64,000 nt of DNA from Bemisia tabaci (GCF_918797505.1 NC_092793.1:65219660-65283659), one strand, 5' to 3'. Positions 1 through 13,063 are shown, counted from the stretch's first letter. Translations and numbers: made by a program. Notes: a model not told the origin generated them from the letters alone.

Positions 1-3000
1 TTATTTTATTTTATTCCTCCATTTATTTCACTTTCTCTTTTTCTTCTTCTCTTCCTCTTGCTTTTGCATGATGTGCAATACTTCTGCAAAAATTATCGAT
101 AGATCTACTGTACTTGTGCCAATATTTTATCAGGAAAAATGACTTTGTGCAATAAAAATTCTGATCAAAAGCATTGGGACTTTTAAAAAACCGATGACGA
201 AAAATGATGAATAAACATAATGTTGTACATCAACACTTTCAATAAATAAATATAGTTTCAGTTCAAACTCCACTCATGTAGGACCCCCTCCCCCAAATTA
301 AAATTGTTTTCTCACACAAGAACACAACATTTTCTCACCACTGGCTGGCAAAACTAACAAATCGAGGTTTTTGAATTTGTTTATATTCCCCAAAGGGTAG
401 TTTGGGAGTGTTATATGTATAGTGCTTAAAGCTGGTTGCTTCGCTGCACCATGCAGTCTCCTTTCCATCGATATACTTAGGCTCTGTATAAGTGGCGCAT
501 GATCGTACATGCATGTGTTTAAATACACGAGAAGGTATATATCAAACAACGTCGCACTATATAGACGCATCCGGTGTCGCTTATGAGGCACGTAGCAGCG
601 ATAATTTCATGCAACGAGAGGCGAGAAGGCCAGGCTACCCAATTGTGACCATTATACATTACGATTAATTACGAAGGTGACTTCTGAAAAGCTCATCTGC
701 ATATCGATTGTTGAACTAGAAAATCCTGGATCTCGGTTTGCGAGGACGGACCGACGTTGCAAACTTCCTATAATGTTTTACTTTACAGGAGTTGGCCCCG
801 CATGTAATGCAGCTGGACAGATTCTCACAAAAAACGAGAGGAGGATGGCGAGTTAAGGATTTGTACCCACTGGCTTCATTAAGCGCTCATGAACATAAGC
901 TATAAGATTATGTATCCAGTCATTTTTTTCATTTAATTAGGCAGTACACTCAGTTTTAATCATCCTGTGTATTGTAAACATTTTTCGATACACTCACGGT
1001 TTCCGATAGTATTGTGATCAAAGCTATATTCAGAGACGTGAAACGGGAAAATGACGCAGAAAATGGCCGCGGAGGCTGTACTCGCAATACCCTCTGTTGG
1101 TTCTCCATGCCCACATTTTGGAATTGCGCTCTCAAATAAATTTTCCTCAGAGATTCAACATTTACTTTTCGGCAATTACATTCAATATCTACCATTGATC
1201 ATTGATGGCTGTTGAGTTCAAGCTTTAACCAAAGCCTGAGAAGTTTATCAAAAATCGGCTTGTTAGCTGAAAAAATTGCTCTACATGCCCTTCAAACAGT
1301 TATCGAGAAAATAATTTCAAGGGTTAACTACTGGTGGAGTGCCAATCGTAGAGGTTTTCCAGTCGACAGGGATCTAGTGGACGGTGTCTCTATCTGCTTT
1401 AGGGTGTGGCGCCTGTGGCAGGTTTAGGTCTTTTCGAGCGAAAAAATACTAGCATACAAGTTCTTTGATGGCCAGCGTGTACTCTGCGGCACGGAGATGG
1501 AGCAAAAGTGTAGAAAAATCCCTACCCACCACCATCTTACCATTGGTGACAGTGGTGAAAACTTTTCTTTCCACAAGTTACAATATAAACAACTTTCATT
1601 TAACTTCTCAGTGTGAAAATTTGTATGCTCTGCCTAGTGCAATACTATTGTGCAGTCGGTGCATAAAAATATTTGACTACTTCCACAGAACGTGTTTCTA
1701 GACGTGCGTGTAAGATTCGTGCACAAAAAAGACCGGAAAGTGACACAGTTGTGTCTGCCCCCAAGTTTGCAAGTCTCTGCAAACGATGAGGATGTACGAT
1801 ATGAGGAGGAATGGTTTTTTTTTTTTTTTTTTTTTTTTTTAGAAATAATGACGTAGGCTACTGATATGACATGACAGCTTGCGTTGACACCGCGCCGAGC
1901 CGCACCGGTTTGACCTTATTGCGGTGCCATCTGGAAATGAAATACTGAATGGGTTCTCATTCATATCGGGCCTGTCTCTTGCACGCTGTGCCTTCCTTGA
2001 ATTATGGATTCAGAATTTCTGACCATCTTGAATGAGATAAGGCAACTAAAAATAACCGTCAGTTGGTCGAAGGAAACTGACATCTTTTAAGAAAGAAAAA
2101 AAAACCTATTGGTTGCGTGTAAAAATGACTTATTTTTGAGATTTTTTTGTTAGTTTCAACAATTCTCAAAAACTTCTCTGAAAGAAAATCTGAATAACGT
2201 CTTTTTCCGATAAACATTGGTTTCTGAAAGTGGATAACCTTGCTAATTAGACTAAGCTTTTATTACAGTTTCTTTTTTGGTAAAATCCTGACTTAATCGT
2301 TCACATACTTTGTACGCATAGAAAATTTTTAAACGTTACAATGAAGATATGCATTTTTTTATTTTTCGTATTCAATATCAGTGATATCATGATGAGTTTT
2401 TATCTCAGTTTTTATCAGCAGCTGTTTGGCCCCAGAAATCATAAAGCACGCAGAATCATTTGGACGTATTTATTTTTAAATTTTACCACACAAAAGTAAC
2501 TTCGAGGCTGCTGTATCAAAAAGTGACATTCAATAGTACTGCTTGAAAGTGTATGCTGCATCAGACGGTTTCAATGCACGCAGGCTTGTGACTCAATAAT
2601 AATTTTAAATCTGTGCTGACAACGCTACATACTGTGTCCTTGAGGCATTCTACTCCCGTCCCTCCCTCCTCCCCTTGCTCTACTCCTTCTCATTCGAATA
2701 AGCGCTTTTGATCCGTCACGAAACGTTGAAAGTCGGAGACCTAAGTTTCTATAAAAGTCGTACAACAGAAGAAAATGGTCAAATCAACTTCTAGCATAAG
2801 AATCTTTTCGGTTTTCAAAGATGCCGTGGTCTTCCATTAATTTCAGTTTAGGGACGAAGCAATGTTCTCGACCCGCATATTCATTTCGGAGCAAAATTGA
2901 GAAGAATGATTAGGAAAATGACAGGCAGAAAAAAGGTTTATGAAAGTATATTAGCTAATAACACCGACAAACGTCGGTGATTATCACGCTTTGCATTGTT

Positions 3001-3190
3001 AAAGCTAGGATAGAAATCCGGAGTAAATTTCATTCAGTATCTTTATTACTCCCAAAAAAACCTAAAAGATATGAAAAAGGAGTAGAATCCGAATTGTAAG
3101 GACGGTGTTCACTCCGCGCAGAGAGTAGTTTCTCGGCACCCATTTCAATTACGTTAGTCGGGAGGAGTATGGACTACTTCGGAGTGGAGT
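1..3190. other. AT-rich non-coding sequence, no gene seen
   Basis: Apart from the T26 run and a possible family E remnant at about 735-780 (CTCGGTTTGCGAGGACGG), I see neither coding sequence nor structured repeats. The short frames have no protein-like features. Confidence 0.55.
1815..1840 (+). repeat. T26 homopolymer
   Basis: An uninterrupted run of 26 T, possibly the tail of a minus-strand retrocopy. No parent sequence was recognised next to it. Confidence 0.8.
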
Positions 3191-3194
3191 GCAC

Positions 3195-3415
3195 TCCCTC
3201 TCTCTTGAATCCTGAGTCCAGACTCTTCAAACATTTGACAAGGAAACATAATCTTGATTCTAGCGGATTTTTGCTTAAATCAAAATGAAATACGCTTCAA
3301 TTGAGCGGATTGGCTATGGATTCAAGGAAAAATACAATCGAATCGAGAGTATTTTCCCTTGTCAAATTTTTTAGACGTCTGGGCTCTGGATCCAAAAGAC
3401 TTTTTACTTTCTCGC
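3195..3415. repeat. Decayed relative of the 43.6-kb palindrome
   Basis: Shared blocks in the same order are GAGTCCAGACTCTTCAAACA, AATTGAGCGGATT, TCGAGAGTATTTTCCCTTGT and CTGGGCTCTGGATCCAAAAG. The tips are lost. Confidence 0.65.
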
Positions 3416-3672
3416 TCCCCTATAGGGTAGAGGAAGTATTTTAGGGCTTGCATCCTGGATTTTTATCCGCGAAGAGAGTATGCCCCTCCATTTTCTCAAG
3501 ACTTGATTTCAGTGTATTTTTCACTCACTGTTCTGCCCGGTAGAATGTAGCGTTGTTGTTATTGCCAAAACCCTGATGCAACTAATCGTGCTTGGCGGAT
3601 GCCTGTGTTGCATATAGACGGCAATGAAGGCGCACCCGCTTTTCTCGCGTTCACGGTCTCATAGCCATTATA

Positions 3673-3925
3673 CTGCCGTGCTAAGGAAGAACGCCGTATG
3701 AACATTCGAGAGTTGCCACATTTCCTACGATAAAATGTTTATTTTCGAAGAAATCTACGGATATTTTTCCTTGAAATTTTCAGGAAATTCAGGTAAAATT
3801 GTGAAGAAAATTATCTGACAAATTGGAGGAAAAACGTTTACAAATTTTCCCGAAAATTTGTGATTTATTTAAAGAAATTCGGCAACGCCTGAAGGCTCAT
3901 ACGGCTTTTTTCCTTAGCACGGCAG
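3673..3925 (+). mobile_element. Short inverted-repeat element, family B copy 1
   Basis: 253 bp with ends CTGCCGTGCTAAGGAA and TTCCTTAGCACGGCAG. Arms of about 45 bp include CGCCGTATGA and GTTGCCA. The flanks end and begin with TATA, a possible 4-bp target duplication. The AT-rich core has no coding capacity. Confidence 0.9.
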
Positions 3926-4533
3926 TATAGTCATGCGCTATTCTGCGCCAACCATTGGCACAATGTTAGCGAGAGGGCTACCCATTTTGTGTTTTACTTC
4001 CCGTATTAAATCAAATTTTGTGATGAAATTTCTCTCTGTGTATTACCATACCTCTTGATACACCTTAATTTTATTTATCTCAAAATATAGAGATTCTCAA
4101 ACTTCAGTTTTGCGGACCGACTCGGCAGCAGGGAATGAAGTGACCGGAGAAAGCAGACGCTCAGAAATAAGCGTAAGGTCATGAACTGCTACTTATTCAT
4201 GAGCCCCAGCCCGGGCCGGGATAATCGTCGCAAGCAACCATCTGAGGCCCCGACGCTGCTGCGCCGATGCCGAATTTCCCATAAAATCTACGAACAAGCC
4301 CCCCTTTCATACAGAGGAGCTTGACTCTCACCAATAATGCCGGCAACGACGCGACGGTTTCAAGCCCCCTGCGACTGTGAACTATACGGTAGATCTGGAG
4401 ACCTTGCCGTCAAATTTGACGAAAAAATTGACATCATTCACATTCGAACACGCGACAAACGGGCTCATTCAGACAACCCGGTCGAGCGCGGAGGCGAGTC
4501 GCAGCTTAAAAGGACGCTACGGGTGCTGCTGTG

Positions 4534-5172
4534 CCGCGGAAAAACGCCGTATCAATTTGCCGACGTTGCCCGATCTCTTCTCAAAAAAGTTTTATTTGAA
4601 GTGATTTCTCCCAGGAAGTGAACAAACATTGACATATAATAAATTTTGCTACAATACGAGTTTTGCTAAGTCACTTTTTTTAAAAACAGAGATACGAAGT
4701 GCATGTAGAATCATACTTTGGCGGTCTATTGCTGAAATTCTCTTCCAGTAACCCTAAATTAAAACCAAAGGAGACTAAAAGCGAAATATATCGTATTCGA
4801 TTAGTCGAGTCAAACTGGAATTTTTGAGCTAAGTCTCATGTGACTTTAATTTATGGTTTTCGGAAGAGATTTTTCGCCAATAGACTTCTGGGGTATGCTT
4901 CTACGCTGTTGAATCTCGATCTGTATTCTAAACTCGTATTATAACACATTTTTTCGCTGAATCACGATTACTGTTTACTTCCAGGGAGGAATCACCTTAA
5001 AAATCTCAAATGTTTTGCCGTGAAATTTTCAGAAGCAAGACCTTAGTTGCGAGTAAATTCCAAAAAAAAAATTCATAAGAAAATATTCATAAGCTTCCCA
5101 GATACTTCTCATTTCATTGAAATAAAGGCAACGTTTGAGTGTTCATACGGCGTTTGTCCTAAGCGCGGTGGA
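4534..5172 (+). mobile_element. Family B element enlarged by an inserted palindrome
   Basis: Decayed family-B ends are present (TGCCGCGGAAAAACGCCG at the left, CATACGGCGTTTGTCCTAAG at the right), but they are about 640 bp apart instead of 250. The extra length is mostly a second palindromic element at 4650-4950. This is the oldest-looking member of the family here, given its diverged ends. Confidence 0.65.
4650..4950. mobile_element. Palindromic element nested in the family B copy
   Basis: The left arm (AATACGAGTTTTGCTAAG, then GGTCTATTGCTGAAATTCTC and CCTAAATTAAAACC) is matched in reverse by the right arm (ACTTTAATTTATGG, GATTTTTCGCCAATAGAC, AAACTCGTATTATA). Arms of about 100-110 bp show roughly 70-80% match by eye. 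Confidence 0.65.
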
Positions 5173-5179
5173 ATGGGAG

Positions 5180-5815
5180 TCGACAAATAAGCAACGGCGA
5201 GGCTCGTAGAAAAACGTCTACACGCTGCGCCTCGTTCCTTGAGTATGCTCGAACGGTTCGGATTTTTTCCCTCTCTCGTTTTGTGGGTCGCCGTCGAGAA
5301 TAAATAAGTTAATTTGTAATTAACACGTTGACTCTGCCGTGACGCGACCCGGTGCAGTATAAGTTGGTACGGCACCCGAGATGCCCGGCGGCGGCGGCCC
5401 CTGCCAGTTGAGGCTGAGTGACGCCGTCGGAATGGATTGTAGTTTCTCTTGGGTCGTGGGATCTGCGCCTGGGTTATCCAATGACCTTTATCCATTGATG
5501 GATTGCTAACAGTGGGATTCATCGATCCAAAAGGATTCAAAAATCCACCGGCAGGAATCTCATCTGCGTCCGGCTTTTTTAGTATGAAACTATACTCGCA
5601 AACAGGTCAATGCCCTCGAGTCCTCTTGGAAAATCAAGGTTCCTCCATCCGTCGTCATAAACACAGATAGATCGGATGATGGCTCCTACTTGGGAAACGA
5701 TGAGCTCGGCGACTAGAGAGGGATCCAAGAAAAACTATGTGGCTCTTATTGGAACAACTTGTGACAGTTGATTTATCTCTTACGCTCGTGGCGAATCTAC
5801 AAGATGATCTTGGCT
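5180..5815. other. Non-coding, moderately GC-rich stretch
   Basis: It contains CCCGGCGGCGGCGGCCCCTG. A minus-strand frame (5540-5109) runs into the family B terminus, so it is unlikely to be a gene. Confidence 0.4.
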
Positions 5816-5819
5816 GGAT

Positions 5820-6641
5820 CAGGGCCGGATTGAGGGGGTGGCCACATGGGCCGCGGCCCATGGCGGCAAATCTTGCGATTTTTTTAAATGTAGGTATAAA
5901 AAAATATCGGATTTAGAAAAAAAAATTACAAACGAGAAAAGGCGACAAAAGCTCTCATTTCCTGAGAGTGTAGTAATTTTTAATTTTGTCGTCTTTCAGT
6001 GATAGAAGAGACAGCACCTTTAATTCGTCGAGTTAAGAGAGAAACCAAACACGCAATTTGGCCTGGAACGGCGCGGCGCAGAGTGCAATGATGACGAGGA
6101 CTTGAGATGAAAAGGAGCAGCCATCGGCGCGGCGATGGGCATGTAACACATATCAGCGCCTACAAGACTGCACGAATACTTCACGCATTGCATCAAACAC
6201 AGTGCGGTCATTGCACTCAGCGTGAAACGGACAGGGCCTACAAGACTGCGTGAATACGTCACGCATTGCGCCAAACACAGTACGGTCAGCGTGAAACGCA
6301 TGGCGCCTACAAGACTGCGTGAATACTTAACGCATTGCGCCAAACACGGTGCGGCCTGCGCGGCGCGGCGGCGGAAGTTAAAATCATGAAACCACATTCA
6401 TGTTTGTTCTTTCATAATTTTTTCATTCATTTCTTATGAATAGAAGGCCTTGTCCACACAGAGATAGGTTTACAAAACTTAACTTTTGCTAGTAGTGTTG
6501 ACAGGGCATCCCCAAAAAATGTGTTCAACACGAGTAAACGCGTCTTATGCACCCCTCCCTCGCTGGCACGTTCACTTGATGGTTTTTATTGATGTGTCGT
6601 ACAGGTTGCCCATGGGCGGCAAGTATATAAATTTTACCCTG
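5820..6641 (+). mobile_element. hAT-type non-autonomous element, copy A1
   Basis: About 820 bp, opening with CAGGGCCGGATT and a short GC-rich palindrome (GGGCCGCGGCCC), and ending in a decayed ACCCTG. The interior has three degenerate ~80-bp units with GCGCCTACAAGACTGC and CACGCATTGCG. The right end has drifted and I find no target duplication. The short frames inside are repeat translations, not genes. Confidence 0.85.
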
Positions 6642-6864
6642 ACAAGATCCGACTCCGAAAATTGCCAATATTTTCCTCTGCTTCACAAATGGTGTCCTTC
6701 GATAGCAATCCTTGAAGCATAGGACACAAAGACACCTTACATGCAGAGGTAGGTTTAAATTTTAATATTAAATTCAAATGCCTAGAAAACAATCGATATA
6801 ATTCGCGGCAGGCTAACTCACCTAAAATTCATTTTTTTACATGATTTAAAAAAGAGGAAGAACT

Positions 6865-7060
6865 ATGTGGCCACCTTGCGAGAATGGCCGCGTCGCTGCG
6901 CTGGTGGACGTCAATGCACTCGAGCTTCATGTCGCGCGGGCGGCGGCCGCGGCGTCGCGTATTTCGGCGTCGCGACGCCCTGCTCGTTGCGTAGCGCAAT
7001 GAATTGGAGGTCGCCGGCGTGCGGCGCGGCGCGGGAGCTAGCGCACTCTACGTCAAAGTA
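6865..7060. promoter_or_regulatory. GC/CpG-rich island, possible promoter
   Basis: A 200-bp block rich in CG and GCGGC (GGGCGGCGGCCGCGGCGTCG) within AT-rich sequence. No TATA box or linked coding exon was seen. It lies close to hAT-type copy A1, whose own GC-rich units are distinct from it. Confidence 0.3.
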
Positions 7061-7387
7061 TTCGTTTTATAATGGCGCATGTTAATATGAGAACATGACC
7101 TCAAACAATGGCACATCGAGCATGGAACGAAGCGAACAATTAATTGCAGATTATTCGTTGACCTTTTCCATTATTCCTCTTCGTCTTTCGTAATGCATCA
7201 TGTCGCTCCGCTGAAAAAACTCATCGCTGCCCAACAGACCTCTCCACTTCCGTCGCCAAGTCATGTTGTACAGTCCGAACGTTCGTCGAGCCGACTCATG
7301 GATTTATAAGTTCTACGACAAAAATTTTCTACGAGTTCATTCTCTTTCACTTCACCCGAGTACTTTTTTCATCCCCTCCTAACAGCG

Positions 7388-7640
7388 CTGCCGTCCCGAG
7401 GAAAAAATCCGTATGTGCCTTCAGATGTTGCCAAATTTCCTTTAACAAATCACAAATTTTCGGGAAATTTTATAAATATTTTTCTTCCGACTTATAGAGC
7501 ATTTTGCTCTTAAGTTTATCTGCAGCGTTTGAAAATTTCAAGGAAAAAGATTAACATCATCCCTCAAAAAGTCATTTGGGGGGGGGGGGGATTTTGGCAA
7601 TTCTCGGATGTTCATACGGCGTTCTTCCTTAGCACGGCAG
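7388..7640 (+). mobile_element. Family B element, copy 3
   Basis: The left end has drifted (CTGCCGTCCCGAGGAA); the right end TTCCTTAGCACGGCAG is intact. A 13-base G run (7578-7590) has expanded in the right arm, where other copies have a few A/G bases. Confidence 0.85.
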
Positions 7641-8432
7641 AGCTGAACATGCGAGGTAGATATGTCGTCTATGGCGATTCTTTTGCCCTGAAGTCTCGTG
7701 GGAAAAAATCAGAGATTCCCGCACCAAAACTCGCCTTTTGTAATTATTAGCTGGACTAAGGGCGCTCAAAATCGATGTCATAACCTACCTCTTTATAAAA
7801 ACAATGAACCATGTACAAAATTCAGCGTGACTGCCTTAAACCTACTCGAGATGTGGCGAGAACAGGACTTGACTGCCCCCGAATTGCGCTTCCGCCCCTT
7901 GAAATCTACGGCACCGATTCCTATGTTATTTTCATCAAGGGACAGTCTACAACAACATATAAAAGAGTGGACCGAAAGGAGAGTTCTTTTATATGTAAGG
8001 TAAAAAGTTGAAAAGAAAATATGCAGCCGTAAAATTCTAAAATACCAAATCAGTTAGTTGATGGTTATAGAATTCTGTTATCATAGTAAGATCACATGAT
8101 AAAACTAGACGTGAGTCAACGGACATCATCGACCGGAAGGTTCAACTGATCGCCTTCTATCAGTGCGGACCATTGGAAACAAGCTCTCGCTAGCTCGAGT
8201 TTATATCCAATCTAAAATTGGACAAACATAATCTATAATTTGCATCAATGTAACAGGTCATGTGGTATAATAAACTCAGCGTCAATCGATTCCAGTTTGA
8301 TTTTATCGTGACTTATTATTAACGACACAATTTTAACCATTAGCCCACTGAACCGGAAAATGCGATTTAAAAGGGTTACGGTATGGTGAATGGACTGAAC
8401 TAGGCATACATCCATGCATAATTCTTTTCTTG
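7641..8432. other. No recognisable gene
   Basis: AT-rich sequence between the family B copy and hAT-type copy A2. Overlapping plus-strand frames at 7698-8011 have no conserved motif. Confidence 0.5.
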
Positions 8433-9256
8433 CAGGGCCGGATTAAGGGGGTGGCCATATGGATCGCGGCCCATGGCGGCATATTTAGGGGGCGGCAAAT
8501 TTTGCAATTTTTTTAAATTTAGTTATAAAAAAATCGGATTCAGAAAAAAAATTATCCATGAGAAAAGGGGATGAAATATCTCTTTCCTGAGAGTATAGTA
8601 ATTTCTAATTTTGTCGTTTTTCGGTGATAGAAGAAATAGCATCTTTAATTAGTAGCGTGAAGAGAGGAACTAAACACGCAATTTGGCCTGGAGCTCAACG
8701 CAGAGAGGAATGATGACGAGGACTTGAGATGAAAAAGCCAAGCCCTCAGCGCGGCGATCGGCATGTAACACATAATAGCGCCTACAAGACTGCATGAATA
8801 CTTCACCCATTGCGCCAAACACAGTGCGGTCAGGAGCGCAGCGGTTGGCGTGAAACGTATAGCACCTACAAGACTGCAGGAATACTTCACGCATTGCGCC
8901 AATCACAGTGCGATCAGCGCGGCGCGGCGCAGCGGTGGAAGTTAAAATTTTTAACCACATTTATGATCGTTCTTTCATAATATTTTGGTTCATTTCTTAT
9001 AAATGGAGGACTTTGTCCACATAGAGATAGGTTTACGGAACATAACTTTCGCGCAAAGTTCCGTGACCTTTTGCTAGTAGTGTTAACAGGGCTTTCGCAA
9101 AAAATGTATCTAACACGAGTAGGTAAACGTGTCTTATGCACCCCTCCCCCTCCGGCACGTTCATTTGATGGTTTTTATTGATGTTTCAAAACGAATGAGA
9201 AGGGGGCGGCAAAATACAGGCGGCCCATGGGCGGCAAGTAGGTAAATCCGGCCCTG
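8433..9256 (+). mobile_element. hAT-type non-autonomous element, copy A2
   Basis: Both ends are intact: CAGGGCCGGATT at the left and AATCCGGCCCTG at the right, a 12-bp terminal inverted repeat. The flanks TTTTCTTG and TTTCCTTG match at seven of eight positions, consistent with an 8-bp target duplication. Two internal ~80-bp units are present. It has no transposase frame, so it would depend on one supplied elsewhere. Confidence 0.92.
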
Positions 9257-9970
9257 TTTCCTTGTCCTATCTTTTAATTTTGTGTACTACCCTTTTGTGA
9301 CCCCTACTTTTTAATTTTTTCAAATTCTGTACTACCCTATTTTGATCTCTCCTCTAAGGTGTCCCTGACTCAGATGTTAAAAGCACCTTTACTTTAAATA
9401 AACGTATCTACCGACCAACCATACATATAGGTCGCTTCATAGCACTCCCTCGCGTTCTACGACACCTCCACTGCCCTCTGTCAAACCACAACCCTGAACC
9501 ATGAACTGAACCACTGGGACAAAAATGGGCCACAATATTAGGTCTGAACTAGAAAAAAGTTTTATGATTTCTCTTCAATACCGCACGTGGGAAAAAATTC
9601 CACGCGCAAATTCGGAAATCAACTCTTGAGCGAGGTATTAAGGAGTATTTATAGGAAATACGGATCAAATGAATGATAGCAGAGTGTAAAAATGGGGTTT
9701 TTTGCATTTTTGTCATTCGAGTAATGTTAATTGTAAAGCCTTGGGTATTATCCTGTTCAGGAGTTGAATTCTCGTTGTGTGACTTGTTTTCCTCGTGAAA
9801 TTTTGAAGACAACAAATGGTATTTACACTAATACCTTGTTTAGTGCTCAATTATGGCTACATTAGCTTTGGCTTGTATTACTTTCGGTAACTTAACATCA
9901 TCGACGCGATCATCTCGTGAGAAGCGCTCTGTGTCTGCAGTAAGGGAAAACCGCTAATCATTCGGAATTG

Positions 9971-10230
9971 GAGGCATTTTTCGGTAAAAGGGCGTATGAG
10001 ACTTCCGATGCTGCTAAGATCGTGCAAAGTACCTAGTTCTCTAGTGGTAAGTACTTTATCCAACAGGTCTGCCATGAATTTTTCCCTACATCTGCTCCGC
10101 TTTTTTCTTCACTATTGTGACGAAGTAAGTCGACTGTGAGTGAACTCCATCTGCCGCAAACGCTGTAAAAAAATTGCACAATCTTAGCAGCATTGCAAGC
10201 CTCATACGCCCTTTTACCGAAAAAGTCCTC
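9971..10230. mobile_element. Inverted-repeat element, family C copy 1
   Basis: The arms read TTTTTCGGTAAAAGGGCGTA, then GCTGCTAAGATCGTGCAA, and recur in reverse at 10174-10225. The inner part resembles the arms of the 42.5-kb element, so I group them as one family with subfamilies. Confidence 0.75.
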
Positions 10231-11452
10231 GATTATTAATTTGAGTGTTTTATGGTTCTGATACTCTTTACCATGACAAAGTTACCTCAGTCAGTAGTTT
10301 CGGCGGAGACAAGGTGGTGGAACAGTGCTGGGTCCACACTATTTTGCAGGGGAAACAAGGCCGAAAAGTTCAAAAATTTCAAAACTTGACGTTAGTTACT
10401 TTTCCAATTATGAAGCGGTAAAATATAAACAGTTGATTTGTAACGTCACAACATTTTTTGTGCCTGACATTTTCAACTTACGACGATTTGAATCCAGTAA
10501 AAGAATAAGTAATCAAAATGAAAACTGACGCAGCGAACCCAGTTCCATCGGTCGTGAAACTGGACCAATTCTAATGAAAATTTCATGATCCGATAGTTTC
10601 AGACCCAAATTTTTGAATGTCAAGAATATAACATGGAGACGTGAGTAGAGGTATGTATAATAATGATAATATGCGATTATGACTATTTGAGTCGCGGAAC
10701 GTTTCAGATAATAGGCGAACAGTGCAATGCATTTGATTTGAATGTATGGCTGAAGAAAAATTATCGGTTAACACACCGCATCGACAAGGGTAAGAAAAGA
10801 ACCAGGAGTTATGGAATAAACTCTCTCTGGAGACTTTCGAAAGCTCCTGGACTACGGTGAAAGCAAATCTGTGGGAGTTATAGGAGGTGGCTGACTGGTT
10901 GATGGCGCGCTGTGGAAGCTACACTGTTGGAAGCGACAACTAGAAACCTCGCCGGAACAGGCTAAAAAGGGCCGGAAGTGGCTCAGATAAATGAATGTCC
11001 GGGTATGCCGGAAACGAGGAAAAACTAGTTGGGTATGCTGCTTACTCAACCGCTCATTGCTAGGAGGAGGCTTACCCGCTTAGGTCGATTTTGTCACGAG
11101 GGCCTTGATCCCTCTCTCGCGATCAAAACAAGCCCACGTAGTTTCCACATGGATTCCCTAAGTAGCACAGTGCAACCAACATATTGAAATAATTTTGCAA
11201 ATCAAATTAAATTGCAATCTATCCATGTCATTTAGGCAATAGATACCGACTTTAAACTATGAACAAAATCAGTTCCACGTATGGGAGAGGTAGGCAATTT
11301 GCAATGCAAAGTAAAAAAAATTCCATCCTATTTTAATTTTGTTTTAACATACAAAATAGGAGAAACCAAAACCCCTTCTTAGTCGATAGACAACAAAGAC
11401 ACTCACCGATACAATACAGCAAAAATGTCACCGTTTATTTGATACGCAACCT
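10231..11452. other. No recognisable gene
   Basis: Short frames only. No inverted repeats noticed between the 10.0 and 11.45 kb elements. Confidence 0.5.
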
Positions 11453-11723
11453 GCGGGCTGATTATTGAAATTGATAGACAAAGCTATAGACAAAGGAGAC
11501 ATAAGGAGTATAGAGCGATCCTATTGGTTGAAATGGGTAGTTCTTATGGACTATGAGGGTAAATGATGGACTAACTATCGGGTCTCTCGTGGGTTGCCGT
11601 TAGTTAGTCTATTACCTAAGTCCTTTGTCCATTGCAACCACCCGCTTCCACCAATAGGATCCCTCCATCTCTTTTGTCTTATTTGTCTATAGCTTTGTCT
11701 ATCAATTTCAATAATCGGCCCGC
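11453..11723. mobile_element. Inverted-repeat element with GCGGGCTGATTATTG ends
   Basis: 271 bp. The arms read GCGGGCTGATTATTGAAATT and GATAGACAAAGCTATAGACA, mirrored with few changes; CCTATTGGTTG recurs further in. No target duplication could be called. Confidence 0.85.
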
Positions 11724-12810
11724 TGTACTACATGGGTTATAAGTCTTATTCGCGATCAAAGAGGGAGCTTCCGGACGAAAAATTACCCTCGGTAAGAAGA
11801 AAAATTTAGGTGGAGAGGTAGGTCATGTACATAACCAAGGAGAACGGGAGGGGGGGGGGGGGGCAATGAGGCATGCCTTCCTATGGAAAGCCCCCCAGTG
11901 GAACTCATTTTGCAAATCAAATTAAAGTGCAATATCTTCATACAGGCAATAGGCATCATAGGCAATGAATACCGACTTTAAAGCATGAAGAAAATCAGTT
12001 CCATGTATGCGAGAGGTAAGGAATAACCCCCTACCCGAGGAGTACTACTCGTGATGATTGAATGACTGAGCCCTTGTCCTCTCCGCGCCTAGAAATATTT
12101 ACAGCTGCGTTCATGGACTTGTGATCTCATACAATCACAAAAATGTTGTAATTCACCGTTGTTTCATTTTCGGCGGTTTTCTCTTGAGTCAAGATTGTTG
12201 GAATGAAGTGCCGTGTGCCGTGTGCATAAGCGTCCATGGCATGGGAGGACGAAGGAGCTATAAAAAGTTCAATTCGTCTGAAAAAGCGCGGAACTTACTC
12301 CATCATTGTTTTGTTCCAAAGCACGTACAAGGAGTTGATACGAGACGTTATACAAAAAAAGAAAAACCGTAAGCGAACAAAATTTATTGGTTCGTCGATT
12401 GGTAATAAATAATGCAAATGTAGAACAGAAGAGTGGTGTTGGTAGTTGGGAATGAAATTCATTGGTTCACCTCAGTGCTTGTAACGATCATGTTGCTACA
12501 TATCAGCTTTGTGTGAGCAAACCGGTTGATTGAGTGACTAGTATTGCGCGCTCACGCTTCGATAAAGTTTACAAGTGACGAGAAAAAGGAACGAAGAGAC
12601 CGATCATTTCCGAACGTCAACTTGTCTTCAGTCTCTTTTCACTCGCTTAAAATTATTGCAGTTTGAAGCTGCTGATGCACACGACTCATCTACAATAGAA
12701 GGAGCACTAGCTCGTAATTTAAGGACTTAGTGTGAGGCTACAGTTCCAAGTGCTAGGGAAAAACGCCGCCAACGGTGCAGAATTTTTTTAAATAAAGTAT
12801 ATGACCTATA
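11724..12810. other. No recognisable gene
   Basis: It contains a G14 tract at 11850-11863. Two phrases are shared with sequence just left of the 11.45-kb element (TTTTGCAAATCAAATTAAA at 11194 and 11913; ACCGACTTTAAA at about 11246 and 11972), so about 11190-11295 is duplicated at about 11905-12020. Confidence 0.5.
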
Positions 12811-13063
12811 TTGCCGTGCTAAGGAAAAACGCCGAGTGAACTTTCAGGCGTTGCCAAATTTCCTTGGATTAAGTGCAAATATACTGGGGAAGTTGAGGAT
12901 ATTTTTCTTCCAATTTTTCCGACAATATTGTTTGCGTCTTAATGTAAAATGTCGGGAAATTTCAAGGAAACATATGCATAACTTTCTTCCAAAACGAACA
13001 TTTTATCGGAGGAAATTTGGCAACTCTCGCATGCTCATACGGCGTTTTTTCTTAGCACGGCAG
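12811..13063 (+). mobile_element. Family B element, copy 4
   Basis: The ends are TTGCCGTGCTAAGGAA and TTCTTAGCACGGCAG, with about 45-bp arms and an AT-rich core. It is followed at once by a short TGTCA-type tandem (about 13072-13092). Confidence 0.87.

Noticed and set aside
5109..5540. 143-codon minus-strand frame
   Set aside because: It runs into the terminus of a family B transposon, is Arg/Ser-rich by GC composition, and has no recognisable motif or splice signals.
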